Below are positions 21,644 to 33,096 of a stretch of DNA of 64,000 nucleotides, piece by piece. Origin of the DNA: Saussurea involucrata. Lineage: Eukaryota > Streptophyta > Magnoliopsida > Asterales > Asteraceae. The stretch covers positions 62,318,320-62,382,319 of the forward strand of contig CM066315.1 in NCBI GenBank assembly GCA_033807775.1. The letters are read 5' to 3'. The notes beneath the pieces are model-generated. The model saw nothing but the letters and a program-made list of their open reading frames with translations, ran no database searches and had not been told where the DNA came from. Position 1 is the stretch's first letter. The number at the start of each line of letters is the position of its first letter. The position numbers were made by a program, and so were the translations under genes.

Positions 21644-22600
21644 GTGACTGCAAAAGGACCCGATACCTTCTCAGCTGCAGTTGATGCCGCGGAGAATGTT
21701 GAACGAGATATGAGAAGAGATGCTGGCGATAAAAGTATCGGGAAGAGAAAGTGGGAAGGACCACAATACGATCCGAAGAAGTCCCGATTTCAGAGGTATG
21801 ATAACCGTCCGCCGTTTCGACCAGCGGAAAGACCATGTCAGAAGTGTAACCGTGTCCACCAAGGAAATTGCCGAGGTGATTTACGAGCATGTTATAAGTG
21901 TGGGAAGACCGGACATGTCATCAAAGATTGTAAGGTAACGCGGCTATGTTTCTTATGCAATTCACCAGATCACCTTCAGTCAGACTGTCCGAGGGGAAGG
22001 ATACAGCAAGGCGGATCTTCAGGCAGGCCAGCGATTGTTAAACCAGTAATACCAAGACTGGAACCGCCAGTAACCAGGGGTCGCGCATTCCAAATGACTG
22101 AGAAAGAAGCGGAAGAAACTCCGGACGTGGTTACAGGTACATTTTTGATAAACTCTACACGTGCTAAGGTGTTATTTGATTCCGGTGCAAATCGATCGTT
22201 TGTGTCTCCTACATTTGCTGCTTGTCTGTGTTTGAAACCTAAAATGCTAGAACATGCTCTGTCAGTAGATACGGCAAATGATAATCAAGTGTCAGTTAAA
22301 GAAGTGTTTGATAACTGTGTGATAAATATAGAGGAGTGTAAAGTTCCGATACAATTGTTTCCTATGACTTTGATAGAGTTTGACGTCGTAGTGGGAATGG
22401 ACTGGTTAGCCGAGAATCAGGCTAACATAGTATGTGATAAGAAGTTAATAAATGTGGTATTACCTGAGAAGGGACCAGTAGTGATATATGGTGATCGTAG
22501 GAATCATCAGTCTAGCCTAATATCTATGATAAAAGCCCGTAAATGTGTTAGCAAGGGTTGTCAGAGTTACTTAGTCTATGTGATAGATAGTAGGCCTTAA
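21644..22600 (+). pseudogene. Gypsy nucleocapsid knuckles and aspartic protease
   Basis: This frame carries gag's last part (GPDTFSAAVDAAENVERDM), two zinc-binding stretches (CYKCGKTGHVIKDC, a perfect CCHC; and CFLCNSPDHLQSDC, same spacing) and the protease with the active site VLFDSGANRSFVS and later VVGMDWLAENQANI. The protease cuts the polyprotein. A stop at 22598-22600 separates it from the RT frame, where related elements read through. Confidence 0.9.
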
Positions 22601-22609
22601 AGGAATAGG

Positions 22610-24649
22610 ATGGAAGATATTCCTATTGTTAGTGAATTCCCTGAAGTTTTCCCTGAAGACTTGAATAGTCTTCCTCCGGTTAGACAAGTGGAATTTGGTA
22701 TCGACTTAGTTCCTGGAGCCACTCCTACTGCTCGTGCACCTTATCGTCTGGCACCTCCAGAGATGAAAGAGATGATGGCACAATTACAAGACATATCAGA
22801 TAAAGGCTTCATCAGACCTAGTTCTTCGCCGTGGGGAGCCCCAGTGTTATTTGTGAAAAAGAAGGATGGTTCGATGAGAATGTGTATCGACTACCGATAA
22901 TTGAATAAGCGCACGATAAAGAACAAGTATCCGTTACCTCGAATTGACGACCTCTTCGATCAGTTAGTTGGAGCTTGCTATTTCTCCAAGATTGATCTAA
23001 GATCCGGTTATCACCGGTTGAAAGTTAAAGAAGAAGACGTTCTAAAGACTGCTTTTCGTACAAGGTATGGCCACTACGAATTCTTAGTAATGTCGTTTGG
23101 ACTGACAAACGCTCCAGCTGCCTTTATGGATTTAATGAATCGGGTATGTAAGTCGTATCTTGATAAATTCGTTATTGTATTTATTGATGATATCCTTATC
23201 TATTCCCGATCCAAAGAGGATCACGCACAACATCTTCGTTTAGTTCTGGAGTTGCTGAAGAAAGAAAAATTATACGCTAAGTTCTCTAAATGTGAATTCT
23301 GGTTGCGAGAAGTTCAGTTTCTGGGGCATGTCGTTTCTGAGAAGGGTATACAAGTTGATCCGATGAAAGTGGAAGCAGTTGAAAAGTGGGAACCGCCGAA
23401 GACAGCAACCGAAGTACGTAGTTTTCTAGGTTTAGCCGGCTACTATCGGAAATTTATAAAAGACTTCTCTCGTATCGCAACGCCTTTGACTAAGCTGACC
23501 CGGAAGAACCTGAAGTTTGAGTGGAAAGCAGAACAAGACGAAGCATTCCGGATATTGAAAGAGAAACTGTGCAGCGCGCCGATTCTATCACTACCTGAAG
23601 GTACGGAAGACTTTGTTGTTTATAGTGATGCGTATAAACTGGGATTGGGATGTGTGCTTATGCAGCGTGGGAAAGTTATTACATATGCTTCTCGTCAATT
23701 AAAGGATCATGAAAGACAGTATCCTACGCATGACATGGAACTTGCAACAGTCGTCTTCGCGTTAAAGATTTGGAGACATTATCTGTATGGTTCCAAATGT
23801 CAGATTTATATTGATCACAAGAGTCTCCAACACCTCTTTGATCAAAAGGAACTGAATATGAGACAAAGAAGATGGCTAGAATTGCTGAATGATTACGACT
23901 GTGAAATCCTTTATCATCCGGGAAAGGCAAATGTGGTAGCTGATGCATTGAGTCGTCAAGAAAGGAGTGGGACAATAAAGGTTATTTCGCTACGAACTGA
24001 ACTCCTACCCAGCATATTCGACGAATTGCAGAAGTGTCAAGTGGAGGCATATCAGGATGAACATCTGAAATCAGAACGGTTAGCGGGGATGTCAGCATTG
24101 TTAGTAAAATATGATCGTGGGTTATCGTGTCTGGGAAACAGAGTGTGGGTACCTCGTTTGGGTGGGTTACGTGATCGTGTTCTACAAGAAGCCCATCAAT
24201 CCCGTTTCTCTATTCACCCAGGTACAAACAAGATGTATAAAGACTTAAAGCAATTCTATTGGTGGCCGGGGATAAAAAGAGGGATTGCACAGTATGTGGA
24301 AAGATGCGATACTTGTAAGAAAGTAAAGATCGAACACCAAAAGCCGTTTGGTCAACTACAACGGCTAGAAATACCTATGTGGAAGTGGGAGCAGATTACC
24401 ACAGATTTCATCACCAAACTACCAAGGACTCCTAAGGGATTTGATTCTATTTGGGTGATCGTCGACAGATTGACAAAGTCTGCACACTTTCTACCGATAA
24501 AGGAAACCGATTCGATGGAGCGATTGGCTAAGTTATACATTGATGAAATAGTAACTCGACATGGAGTTCCAATCTCTATCATTTCTGATCGTGATAGTCG
24601 TTTTACTTCAAGATTTTGGAGAAGTTTTCAAAGGGAAATGGGCTTTTAG
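22610..24649 (+). pseudogene. Gypsy reverse transcriptase-RNase H-integrase, nonsense codon and truncated
   Basis: 22610-22900 encodes the RT N-terminus (FPEVFPEDLNSLPP, RPSSSPWGAPVLFVKKKDGS, MCIDYR), then TAA at 22898-22900 replaces the Glu of the usual DYRELNK. 22901-24649 resumes with RT (FIDD catalytic motif), RNase H (FVVYSDAYKLGLG, ATVVFALKIWRHYLYG, DHKSLQHLFDQKELNMRQRR, ADALSR) and integrase (zinc motif H..H..CDTCKK; DFITKLP and ISDRDSRFTSRFW with the first two catalytic Asp). The frame breaks after FQREMGF, before the catalytic Glu. No chromodomain can be seen because that end is missing. Confidence 0.92.
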
Positions 24650-26560
24650 GAGAGAGCTTTATGCAAAAAGTGACTTATTTATTAAGCTTAATGATATAGA
24701 AAGTGACTTATTTAGAAAGTGACTTATTTATTAAGCTTTTAGGAGAGAGCTTTATGCAGAAAGCCAAGTTTTGTCCAAACCAGTCTCTCCCAATTAAAAA
24801 ACACGATCCTTCCATCTATGAAAACACCCTCTCATACAAAAATCTTTCCCATCTATACAGACAGATTAATCCACACAGACAACTTTATTCATACAGGACT
24901 TAATGGAAAACCAACCAAACAGCCCCGTAGTGACATATCCTTTCCAGAGGGGGTGCCTTCAAAAATCATTTCAACCCTGACAAACTAAACAAAGTTCTTC
25001 TCCTTAACAAATTGTATATGCAAATGCAACCATAACCAATGATTGATAAAGATTCTTAATTCATCATCAAATGTAGAGAAAAGAAAAAGAACGATATTGA
25101 CACAAGATACAACTACTATTATACCCGTCCGTTGGTCGGGTACACGACATGATTTTAATCTGAATTTAGTGATTTGATATTAGCATTTCAAAAGTTATGT
25201 TTCTTTATTGTATTATATGATATCCAAGAATAACCTCGTATATATTTATATAAGGTAGACCCTATTTTATATTGCATCTTTGGTAATTAGTAACACATGC
25301 ATTCAATTTGGTTGATTCGAACCCTCAGTCTTTCTTTGTTTTACTTCTGTACCGCTTAGATTTTGATTATGTTTTTGTGTGCTTTTGAATAGAAAGAGAA
25401 AGAAAATCTCAAGTTGCTCGTTTTACAAAGTATCAAGTTGTTAAATATTTATGTTAATACAAAAAGTTAGGAAAATGCATATTTCAATAGGAAAAAGTTC
25501 AAAAAATCCAAATGAACCTTCCTATTTCGAATGAATAAACCATTTAAAATGAGAAGGTTTAATGTTTTATTCATTCAAAAAAATCGAGACTTTATCATTC
25601 ACAAAAATCGAAGTTGTATTATAACAAACCAAAGACAAAGAAGAAAAACCACCTACAAGATTGATACAAGTTGTCTTGGTAGAAAAGAAGCTCTGACATC
25701 TCGTACTCAAATGTGAATCGTTGGCACATGTGATGCATGATTGAGTCATACCAAAGGAGATTTTAGTTTTGACACAACCATACAGGTCCCCAAGCTTAGA
25801 ATCATAGTAGTTTCATAAGTTCACGTAATTAAGATAAACAAATTCATCTGTACACAAAACTAACCCGTATACAGAAAAATCCATCCTTCACTTAAGGACC
25901 ATTTACTAAACGCTTACTCAGTAAGCTTTTATTGGTCAGGAGACATCATCATCACTTACCTTATCTTAGCATTAATGATATGGTTACAGGTCATATAATT
26001 TATTTGACTTCTTCTGCTTCTAAATGATAAACGAAGTGTTCATTTTGTATTTGAGCATCTTTACCTCAACCACAAGAGGATTGTAATTAATCTAGTCACA
26101 GAAGGCAAGAAAAGCAAAAAGATAAAACAGGAATGTATAATCCAGAAAAACTATAAATATATAACACCTTGCTTTATACATATGGCTCCTACAAACTTAT
26201 GGGGGTACATAATAATGCAAAAACCTCTCAAACAAAGAGCAACACAGAGAGAGTACTGACACAATCAGGAGCATATCAAATATACCTTCAATAAAAGTTA
26301 ATGTATCCAAGAATAGAGATTTAAGTCAAGATGCCCGACCTCAGCTCATAAAAGCACATCCAGCAAGTGACAAGTTAAAGCTATTCAATTAAAGTTCATA
26401 GCTTTCACCAATTCTAGATATTTCACTTTCATTTTTTAAACCAATCACTCTCAAAAATACTTCAAAACATGAACAAAATAGTCATTCAATCAATGAATTT
26501 GTGTTATACCAAATTATTATTTTAGTCTTTTATCCTCCGAATTAAGACAAGTTGTGTATG
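24650..26560. other. Intergenic, TE debris, no gene recognised
   Basis: Directly after the truncated integrase, GGAGAGAGCTTTATGCA and AAAGTGACTTATTTA are duplicated about 90 bp apart (24650-24760). CAACCAAACAGCCCC near 24913-24927 looks like one end of a Harbinger-type MITE (inverse GGGGCTGTTTGGTTG), without a clear partner. The remainder is AT-rich with no coding signal. Confidence 0.5.
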
Positions 26561-26965
26561 TAGAGAAGCTGGGATGAGATGAGTCAACCATGATTACCAT
26601 CTCTGCAGCTCCCGCATATTCTTCAGACATAGGTGCACCCTGACAGATTAGAAGAGGACATCAGAAGTCCATTTTAAAATTTTAATTAGTAGCTGAACTC
26701 AATTTTTACAAATAATGAACAGGTTCATCAAAAACCGTTGTCTTAAGGCATTCCTTTACTCCAAAGGCATCAATCAAACAGCTTTCTTGAACTGATATCA
26801 TAATTGGAAGATGAAAAGGAAAAAGTGTGGTAATATATCCTTACCAATTTATCTACCCATAAATCCATTACAATGAAGCATATATAGAAGCAATGCAAGA
26901 ACACCAGGCCTGTAAAATAAGAAACCTTGAATAAGAATTGAATGGTGACAAAAACATAAGACAAG
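26560..26965 (-). pseudogene. Possible exons of an unidentified minus-strand gene
   Basis: On the minus strand TTTTACAG (about 26910) is followed by a ~65-bp exon-like stretch that in one frame reads PGVLALLLYMLHCNGFMGR, ending at a GTAAGG donor near 26845. Farther on, AATCTGTCAG (about 26641) precedes GAPMSEEYAGAAEMVIMVD, which ends in a stop near 26535. The two need frame care to join. I cannot name the family. A Helitron starts a few bases beyond (26972), so any upstream exons would be displaced to its far side. Confidence 0.25.
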
Positions 26966-26971
26966 ATACAA

Positions 26972-28680
26972 TCTTTATATATATAAAAGGAAAACCCAAT
27001 AGGAATGAGGTGGCACCATGAGAATTGAGTATTCTCAAATGGTGGATTGTGGTTGAGTTATAGCTATCCCACATTGGTGAGGAGTTGAAATATTAGAACA
27101 AATATGTGTGTATAAAAAGGTTGGATGTGATGACTTTGTTTTCATTCTCATAGAGTTATCTTATTTTGGATAACCTTTATTTTGCATCATGAGATTATTC
27201 TCAAATGATGGATTGTGGTTGAGCTTTAGCTCTCCCACATTGGTGAAAAGTTGAAAATTTTGAATAAAGAGGTGTATAAAAAGGTGGATGTGATGCTTTT
27301 GTGTCCATTCTCATATGGTTGTCTTATTTTGGATGACCTTTTTTTTGCATCATGAAAATTGAGTATTCTCAAATGCTCTATTGTAGTTTACTTTTAGCTA
27401 TTTCACATTGGTGACAAGTTGAAAAATAGTCTTTATCTTTATATATATAAAAGGAAAACCCAATAGGAATGAGGTGGCACCATGAGAATTGAGTATTCTC
27501 AAATGGTGGATTGTGGTTGAGTTATAGCTATCCCATATTGGTGAGGAGTTGAAATATTAGAACAAATATGTGTGTATAAAAAGGTTGGATGTGATGACTT
27601 TGTTTTCATTCTCATAGAGTTATCTTATTTTGGATAACCTTTATTTTGCATCATGAGATTATTCTCAAATGATGGATTGTGGTTGAGCTTTAGCTCTCCC
27701 ACATTGGTGAAAAGTTGAAAATTTTGAATAAAGAGGTGTATAAAAAGGTGGATGTGATGCTTTTGTGTCCATTCTCATATGGTTGTCTTATTTTGGATGA
27801 CCTTTTTTTTGCATCATGAAAATTGAGTATTCTCAAATGCTCGATTGTAGTTTACTTTTAGCTATTTCACATTGGTGACAAGTTGAAAAATAGTCTTTAT
27901 ATATATAAAAGGAAAACCCAATAGGAATGAGGTGGCACCATGAGAATTGAATATTCTCAAATTGTGGATTGTGGTTGAGTTATAGCTATCCCACATTGGT
28001 AAAGAGTTGAAATATTAGAACAAATATGTGTGTATAAAAAAGTTGGATGTGATGACTTTGTTTTCATTCTCATAGAGTTATCTTATTTTGGATAACCTTT
28101 ATTTTGCATCATGTGAAATATTAGAACAAATATGTGAGTATCATAGAGTATTCTCAAATGCTCAATTGTAGTTTACTTTTAGCTATTTCACATTGGGGAC
28201 AAGTTGAAAAATAGTCTTTATATATATAAAAGAAAAACCCAATAGGAATGAGGTGGCACCATGAGAATTGAGTATTCTCAAATGGTGGATTGTGGTTGAG
28301 TTATAGCTATCCCACATTGATAAGGAGTTGAAATATTATAACAAATATGTGTGTATAAAAAAGTTGGATGTGATGACTTTGTTTTCATTCTAATAGAGTT
28401 ATCTTATTTTGGATAACATTTATTTTGCATCATGAGATTATTCTCAAATGATAGATTGTAGATGAGCTTTAGCTCTCCCACATTGGTGAAAAGTTGAAAA
28501 TTTTGAATAAAGAGGTGTATAAAAAGGTGGATGTGATGCTTTTGTGTCCATTCTCATATGGTTGTCTTATTTTGGATGACCTTTTTTTTGCATCATGAAA
28601 ATTGAGTATTCTCAAATGCTCAATTGTAGTTTACTTTTAGCTATTTTACATTGGTGACAAGTTGAAAAATAGAATAAAGA
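26972..28680 (+). repeat. Tandem array of Helitron 5' ends (units about 464, 458, 321 and 465 bp)
   Basis: Unit starts at 26972, 27436, 27894 and 28215 each begin TCTTTATATATATAAAAG and run through GAGGTGGCACCATGAGA. The third unit lacks the middle subrepeat. Sequence identity between units is high to the eye. Confidence 0.88.
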
Positions 28681-30358
28681 TGTGTAAGAAAGGTGAGTGT
28701 AATGCATTTGTGTCTATTCGTCGGTTTTGACACATAAGATTGTATTATTTTAGATGACATTTTTTACAAAAAATATCATCAATTATCAATATTATATATA
28801 TATATGTATATATTAAAAAAAGTACCAAAAGGTTATGAGATGACACCATGAGATATGAGTATTCTCAAGTGGTGAATTGTGTGGTTGAGTTATTGTTTAT
28901 CCCACATTGGTGAAAGGTTGAAAAGTTAGAATAAAGATGTGAATAGAAAATGTGAATGTGGTACCTTTGTGCCCATCCATGATCCATAGGGCCATGATTC
29001 ATAGATTGTTTTATTTTGGATGAATTTTTTGAAAAACAAATAAAAATTATTATTGTATAAAAAATCAATCGATTAATATATTAATTAATAAAAATGTTAA
29101 AAAACCAATAATTGAACTAAAGGTCATGATGTGACACCATGAAATTTGAGTATTTTACAAATGGTGGGGTGGTTGATTTTTAGCTATCTCACATTGTTGG
29201 AAAGTTTAAAAAATTGAAATAATTAAATTTATAGATTAAAGAAGAAATAATAATATATAATAATGTGGCAGTGTGAGATCTGTGTATTTCAAAATCTAGC
29301 ATTGTGGTGGTGTTTTACTCATCCCCCAATGATAAGTAATATAAGATTGGAGAATGAAAGTAACTATAATAAACAAGGAGACTTGGCTTTTGATTAATTA
29401 AATGATTGATTGGCTAGATATTATTTATGGCCAACCTTATTTTTCTTAAAAAACTATTTATTTAAGTAAATAAATTGATAGATAAATGTATAGAAATCAT
29501 TATATTTCATCAAATTATATAATATTATCAAATGTTGAACCGTGATGTTTTTTTATTATCTCACAAGTCACAAGAAGATGTAAGTATTATCAAATATTGA
29601 ATTAAGATGATGTTATCCACATTGATAGAAAGACGATAAATTTGGAAGAATTAGTGAGTATGTAAAGTAAACGAGAGTCTTATTTAATTATCACACATCG
29701 ACGGAAAGACAATAGATTTGGAAGAGGGTGTTAGTATATAAAAGCTGGAAGAGATGTCTTATTTGTTTATCCCACATCGGTGAAAAACGATAGATTTGAA
29801 AGAAGAGGTTAGTATATAAAAGGTGGATGTGATGTCTTATTTGGTAAATCCACATCTACAGATTGGTAACAAATTTAGAACAATAGGCAAGCAAAGGAAA
29901 ATGTGGATAAGATGCCTTACAAGTTTAAAAGAGTTTGTGATAACTTATTTGGTGGTCTTTTTTAGTCGACCTATTTTGCTAAAAATCAGTTTTTTATTAA
30001 ATATTAACCTTTATATAACTTCATTTATATAAAAAGGACAACCATTATTATGAGTCACATTGTGAGATTTCAGTATTCTCAAAAGGCATAAGATTGGAGA
30101 ATGAAGGTAATTATAAGAAATAAGGGATAATTTTGATAGTCAAAAATTTAGTGAGCTAAATATGTTTTAGCTCACGATTTGAATCCATAATAAATTAGCA
30201 AGAATGAAGGATCTCGAAGAGAAGGTCGATACTATATGAAAATGTACCACTTATGAAAATACATTATATTTTTAAAATTGTATCTCATTAACTATTAATG
30301 GAGAAACTACGTTTTATCTTAACTTAACTCGGTCAAGTACTTAAAATATTTATCGCTA

Positions 30359-30373
30359 CCGCGCAACGCGCGG
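30359..30373 (+). terminator. Helitron 3' terminal hairpin
   Basis: CCGCGC-AAC-GCGCGG is a 6-bp pure GC stem, followed 12 nt later by CTAG. In Helitrons this hairpin acts as the stop signal for rolling-circle transposition. Confidence 0.88.
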
Positions 30374-30758
30374 GATGGACACTAGTTTGAAGTATTAATT
30401 AATGTTGACAAACATAACCTACGTCAAAAGTTAAGACTAAAACTGAAACACCCTAAAAACAGATCAATTCAAACCTTGAAATTTCCACAAGTTATGCTAA
30501 AAAACTTTCAAACTTATATAACCTAAGGATCAAATGTAAGGTTTTTATATACAATTGACATTACTTAAATAACTTATTAATCTAATCACCTCATGACAAT
30601 CAGATTAATCGAATTATCTAAACAACGGTCCCCAAAGACTTCAAAGAATAACTAGATCCTTTGTTATCTCTAAGTCTGAATCTCTCCAAAAGTTCTCTTC
30701 TCTCGTTCCCGCTACTTCCCGGAGCTTGTACCTGGTAAGAAGATTCAACTTGAAACAT

Positions 30759-30772
30759 TAGGCTTTCGCCTA
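30759..30772 (-). promoter_or_regulatory. LARD1 LTR hairpin (left copy)
   Basis: Minus strand TAGGC-GAAA-GCCTA gives a 5-bp stem closed by a GNRA-type tetraloop. The right LTR (about 37045-37058) has TAGGT-GAAA-GCCTA, in which a G-C pair becomes a U-G wobble. A TATTAAATTT stretch lies about 25-30 nt upstream. Confidence 0.55.
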
Positions 30773-32216
30773 GTGAGAATACTCAAATCAAAATAAAATT
30801 TAATAATTAAAACATGAACAGATAACTCAAACCTGTTCTCACCCATCTTACCGTACGACAACTCCTTTTCAAATCGGGGAATCTACCCCACTCCCAATTT
30901 CCTACAACTAACTCATTTAATCGCAACAACAACATAAAAGTTAACTCTGAATCATTCCAGATTCACAATCAATAATCATACACAAGAAATTACAAGTCAA
31001 AACCTGCCTATTTCTTAATTAGGAAGTAGAGATTACAAATTACTTTATGCCTATCTCTAATCTTCCTCTCATCACAGGGAAATCTCCGATCTTCCCAAAT
31101 CAATGGAAATCTCTGATCTTCCGTAAATCGAAACGGGAATTACAAATCAAAATCTGCCTATTCCACATTCCACCTCTGCATCAATGGTCTCAATGGGATT
31201 ATAATATCGCGATACTCAATCGGGACTCACGATGGTTCGAGGTTCACCCAATTACTAAAATTACACCCCTTTGGTCTATGGCGAGTAATCGGTTCCCATT
31301 ATACCGTACCCAAGTGCCCTCGGTGACCGGATGCCTATTTTAGTAAAAGCACATAATCACATAATATAATACAATCGATACTACTATATGCGTCCAGCAT
31401 AGAATGTATCATTTCTCTGAACATATTCTATATATAAAAATAAAGAATATTATTACTCCACATCTCAATCTCTTTATTTCCCCTTCTCTGAAATCTGATA
31501 AGATGATCACCATCTCAATAGTTATTTATATTTTCGAACTCATAGATAGGCCTTTATAATATATCTCAATTCGGCTTCTCAATCACATTTAGAGTTCATA
31601 ATCATCTAACATATTGCATATAACAGATAATCCTGCTCATTATAAGGAATATGAATAATTCTTGTTCATCAACTTCTTAACTATCCCCTCATAGTAATTT
31701 AACACGAGAGTTAATATATATCAGTTGTTAATCTATATCTTTGAACTCATGGATGGATCTTTATAGTTTATCTCAATAAAGCTTCAAATCATTTTTAGAG
31801 TTCATAACCACATAGTAATTTCATGTAGTAGATAATCAAGCTTAGCATGCAAGATTAATAATAAATACTAATTCATCAACTTCATAGATAACTCATCTTA
31901 GAAGTTTTAGCATGGAAATCCACATAACACGACTTTTAATCGCCCTCTTGGCCCATCTCTATTTTAATCCAATCCACATAAAACATATTCATGCATATAT
32001 ATAAAACATCTAATTAAAGATTAATTACTGAATTTTAAAGAGAGTTGAATAAACTCACCTGATGCGTTATTACTCCTTTTTAATCCTTTTTAACAAGTAA
32101 GGGCTCCTTTCTTCACTACCACAGCTTACTGTATTATTCAATCACACATACTGATATTAATCATCAAAACAGAACCCTCTACAACTGAAAATCCTTAATT
32201 TCTTAAAATTACATCT

Positions 32217-32520
32217 TAAATCGCAACCAACTGAAGTCGCAATCACCTATTGCGATTTCACTTCCAAGTCGCAACCAACTGTGCGACTACAGTACTAAGT
32301 CGCAATTCACCATTGCGATTCCACCCCAAATCGCAACCAACTGTTGCGACTTCAAAACCAAGTCGCAACTGCCCATTGCGATTTCGACCCAAGTCGCAAC
32401 CAACTGTTGCGATTCTAAAGCCAAGTCGCAATGGTCTACTGCGACTCCAACTCCAAGTCGCAATAGCCTATTGCGACAATCATGAATGTCGCAACTCAAG
32501 GTTGCGACTTCGATGATATT
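32217..32520. repeat. Array of nine ~32-bp hairpin units in the LARD1 LTR
   Basis: Each unit has AAGTCGCAA, 7-8 variable bases, then TTGCGACTT or TTGCGATT, then an 8-bp linker. Loops differ (CCAACTG, TCACCTA, TTCACCA, CTGCCCA, TGGTCTA, TAGCCTA) while both stem arms are kept. A partial unit precedes the first. An equivalent array is present in the other LTR at about 38503-38806. Confidence 0.9.
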
Positions 32521-33096
32521 CAACCAAGTCTCGGTCCACTAAGTTCATTCTAAACCCAGATTTTTGTACTTTTAATCTATGTTTGTTTATGCCAATTTGC
32601 AGATATGTTTAATACACTTATCTTAACACATCCAAAAACTCAGATTCTCATTAACATCATAATTTACCCAAAACCCATCAAAATCTTCTAAAAACACTTT
32701 TACTACTAAGATGAAGAATTTAAAATGAGATGTTTACCTTATGATTCTTCAAACCAACAACAGATTGAATAAATTCCTGCTATTCCTTTCTTCTTCTCCT
32801 TCCCTTTCTCGATATCTCTATCTCAATTCTCTCTCTCGGTTTCTCTTTCTCAAACCGAACCCACACACAATGCACATAAGACACACATTTAGCTAACATG
32901 CTAATTTAATGACACCTCACTAAAACACATGAGTCATATAACTATTTTCATAATAAACCGTTAACTTTCAATAAATTGCACAACCAACCCTCCAAATGAA
33001 AATCTATCACAATTAACATATTTAAACAATTACAAACTTAACCCCAAGTTAATTTGAAATTCACAAAATTATACAACGAAAAATCGGGATGTTACA

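Larger units (their letters stand above)
19078..24649 (+). mobile_element. Ty3/gypsy chromovirus-like element (Tekay/Del type), 3'-truncated
   Basis: Order on the plus strand is 5' LTR (19078-20619), primer binding site, gag, CCHC knuckles, protease, RT, RNase H, integrase. The coding sequence stops matching inside integrase at about 24646, and no 3' LTR follows. RT and RNase H wording (YFSKIDLRSGYH, FIDDILIYS, YYRKFIKDFS) is that of plant Tekay/Del chromoviruses. One frameshift in gag and one nonsense codon in RT add to the damage. Confidence 0.92.
26972..30385 (+). mobile_element. Helitron with four tandem copies of its 5' end
   Basis: It starts TCTTTATATATATAAAAGG after an A and ends CTAG at 30385 before a T, the A|TC...CTAG|T signature. 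A GC hairpin lies 12 nt before the end: CCGCGC-AAC-GCGCGG at 30359-30373. No Rep/helicase is encoded, so it is non-autonomous. The 5' end plus about 460 bp is repeated at 27436, 27894 and 28215. Within each unit a ~150-bp subrepeat (TATTCTCAAATG...CCCACATTGGTG...TATAAAAAGG) recurs. The rest (28700-30340) carries more diverged subrepeats of the same kind. Confidence 0.85.
30444..33096 (-). repeat. LARD1 3' LTR (left copy)
   Basis: On the minus strand it runs from TGTAACATCCCG at 33096 to GGGTGTTTCA at 30444. It contains the TCGCAA hairpin array (32217-32520) and a promoter-proximal hairpin (30759-30772). ORFs at 31047-31343, 32250-32516 and 32287-32523 are translations of LTR sequence, the last two of the array, and are not genes. 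Confidence 0.92.

Noticed and set aside
19078..24649. Endogenous pararetrovirus
   Set aside because: The element has LTRs, a tRNA-Met primer site and an integrase, as in Ty3/gypsy; no movement protein or viroplasmin was seen.
31047..31343. 98-aa ORF (also 37333-37629)
   Set aside because: It is LTR sequence present in both LARD1 LTRs, with no recognisable domain.
32217..32520. CRISPR-like array of ~32-bp units
   Set aside because: Units are imperfect inverted repeats inside a plant LTR, arms vary, there are no true spacers and no cas genes, and the same array is in the other LTR.
32250..32523. Overlapping 88-aa and 78-aa ORFs in opposite strands
   Set aside because: They translate the hairpin array and occur identically in the other LTR (38536-38809).
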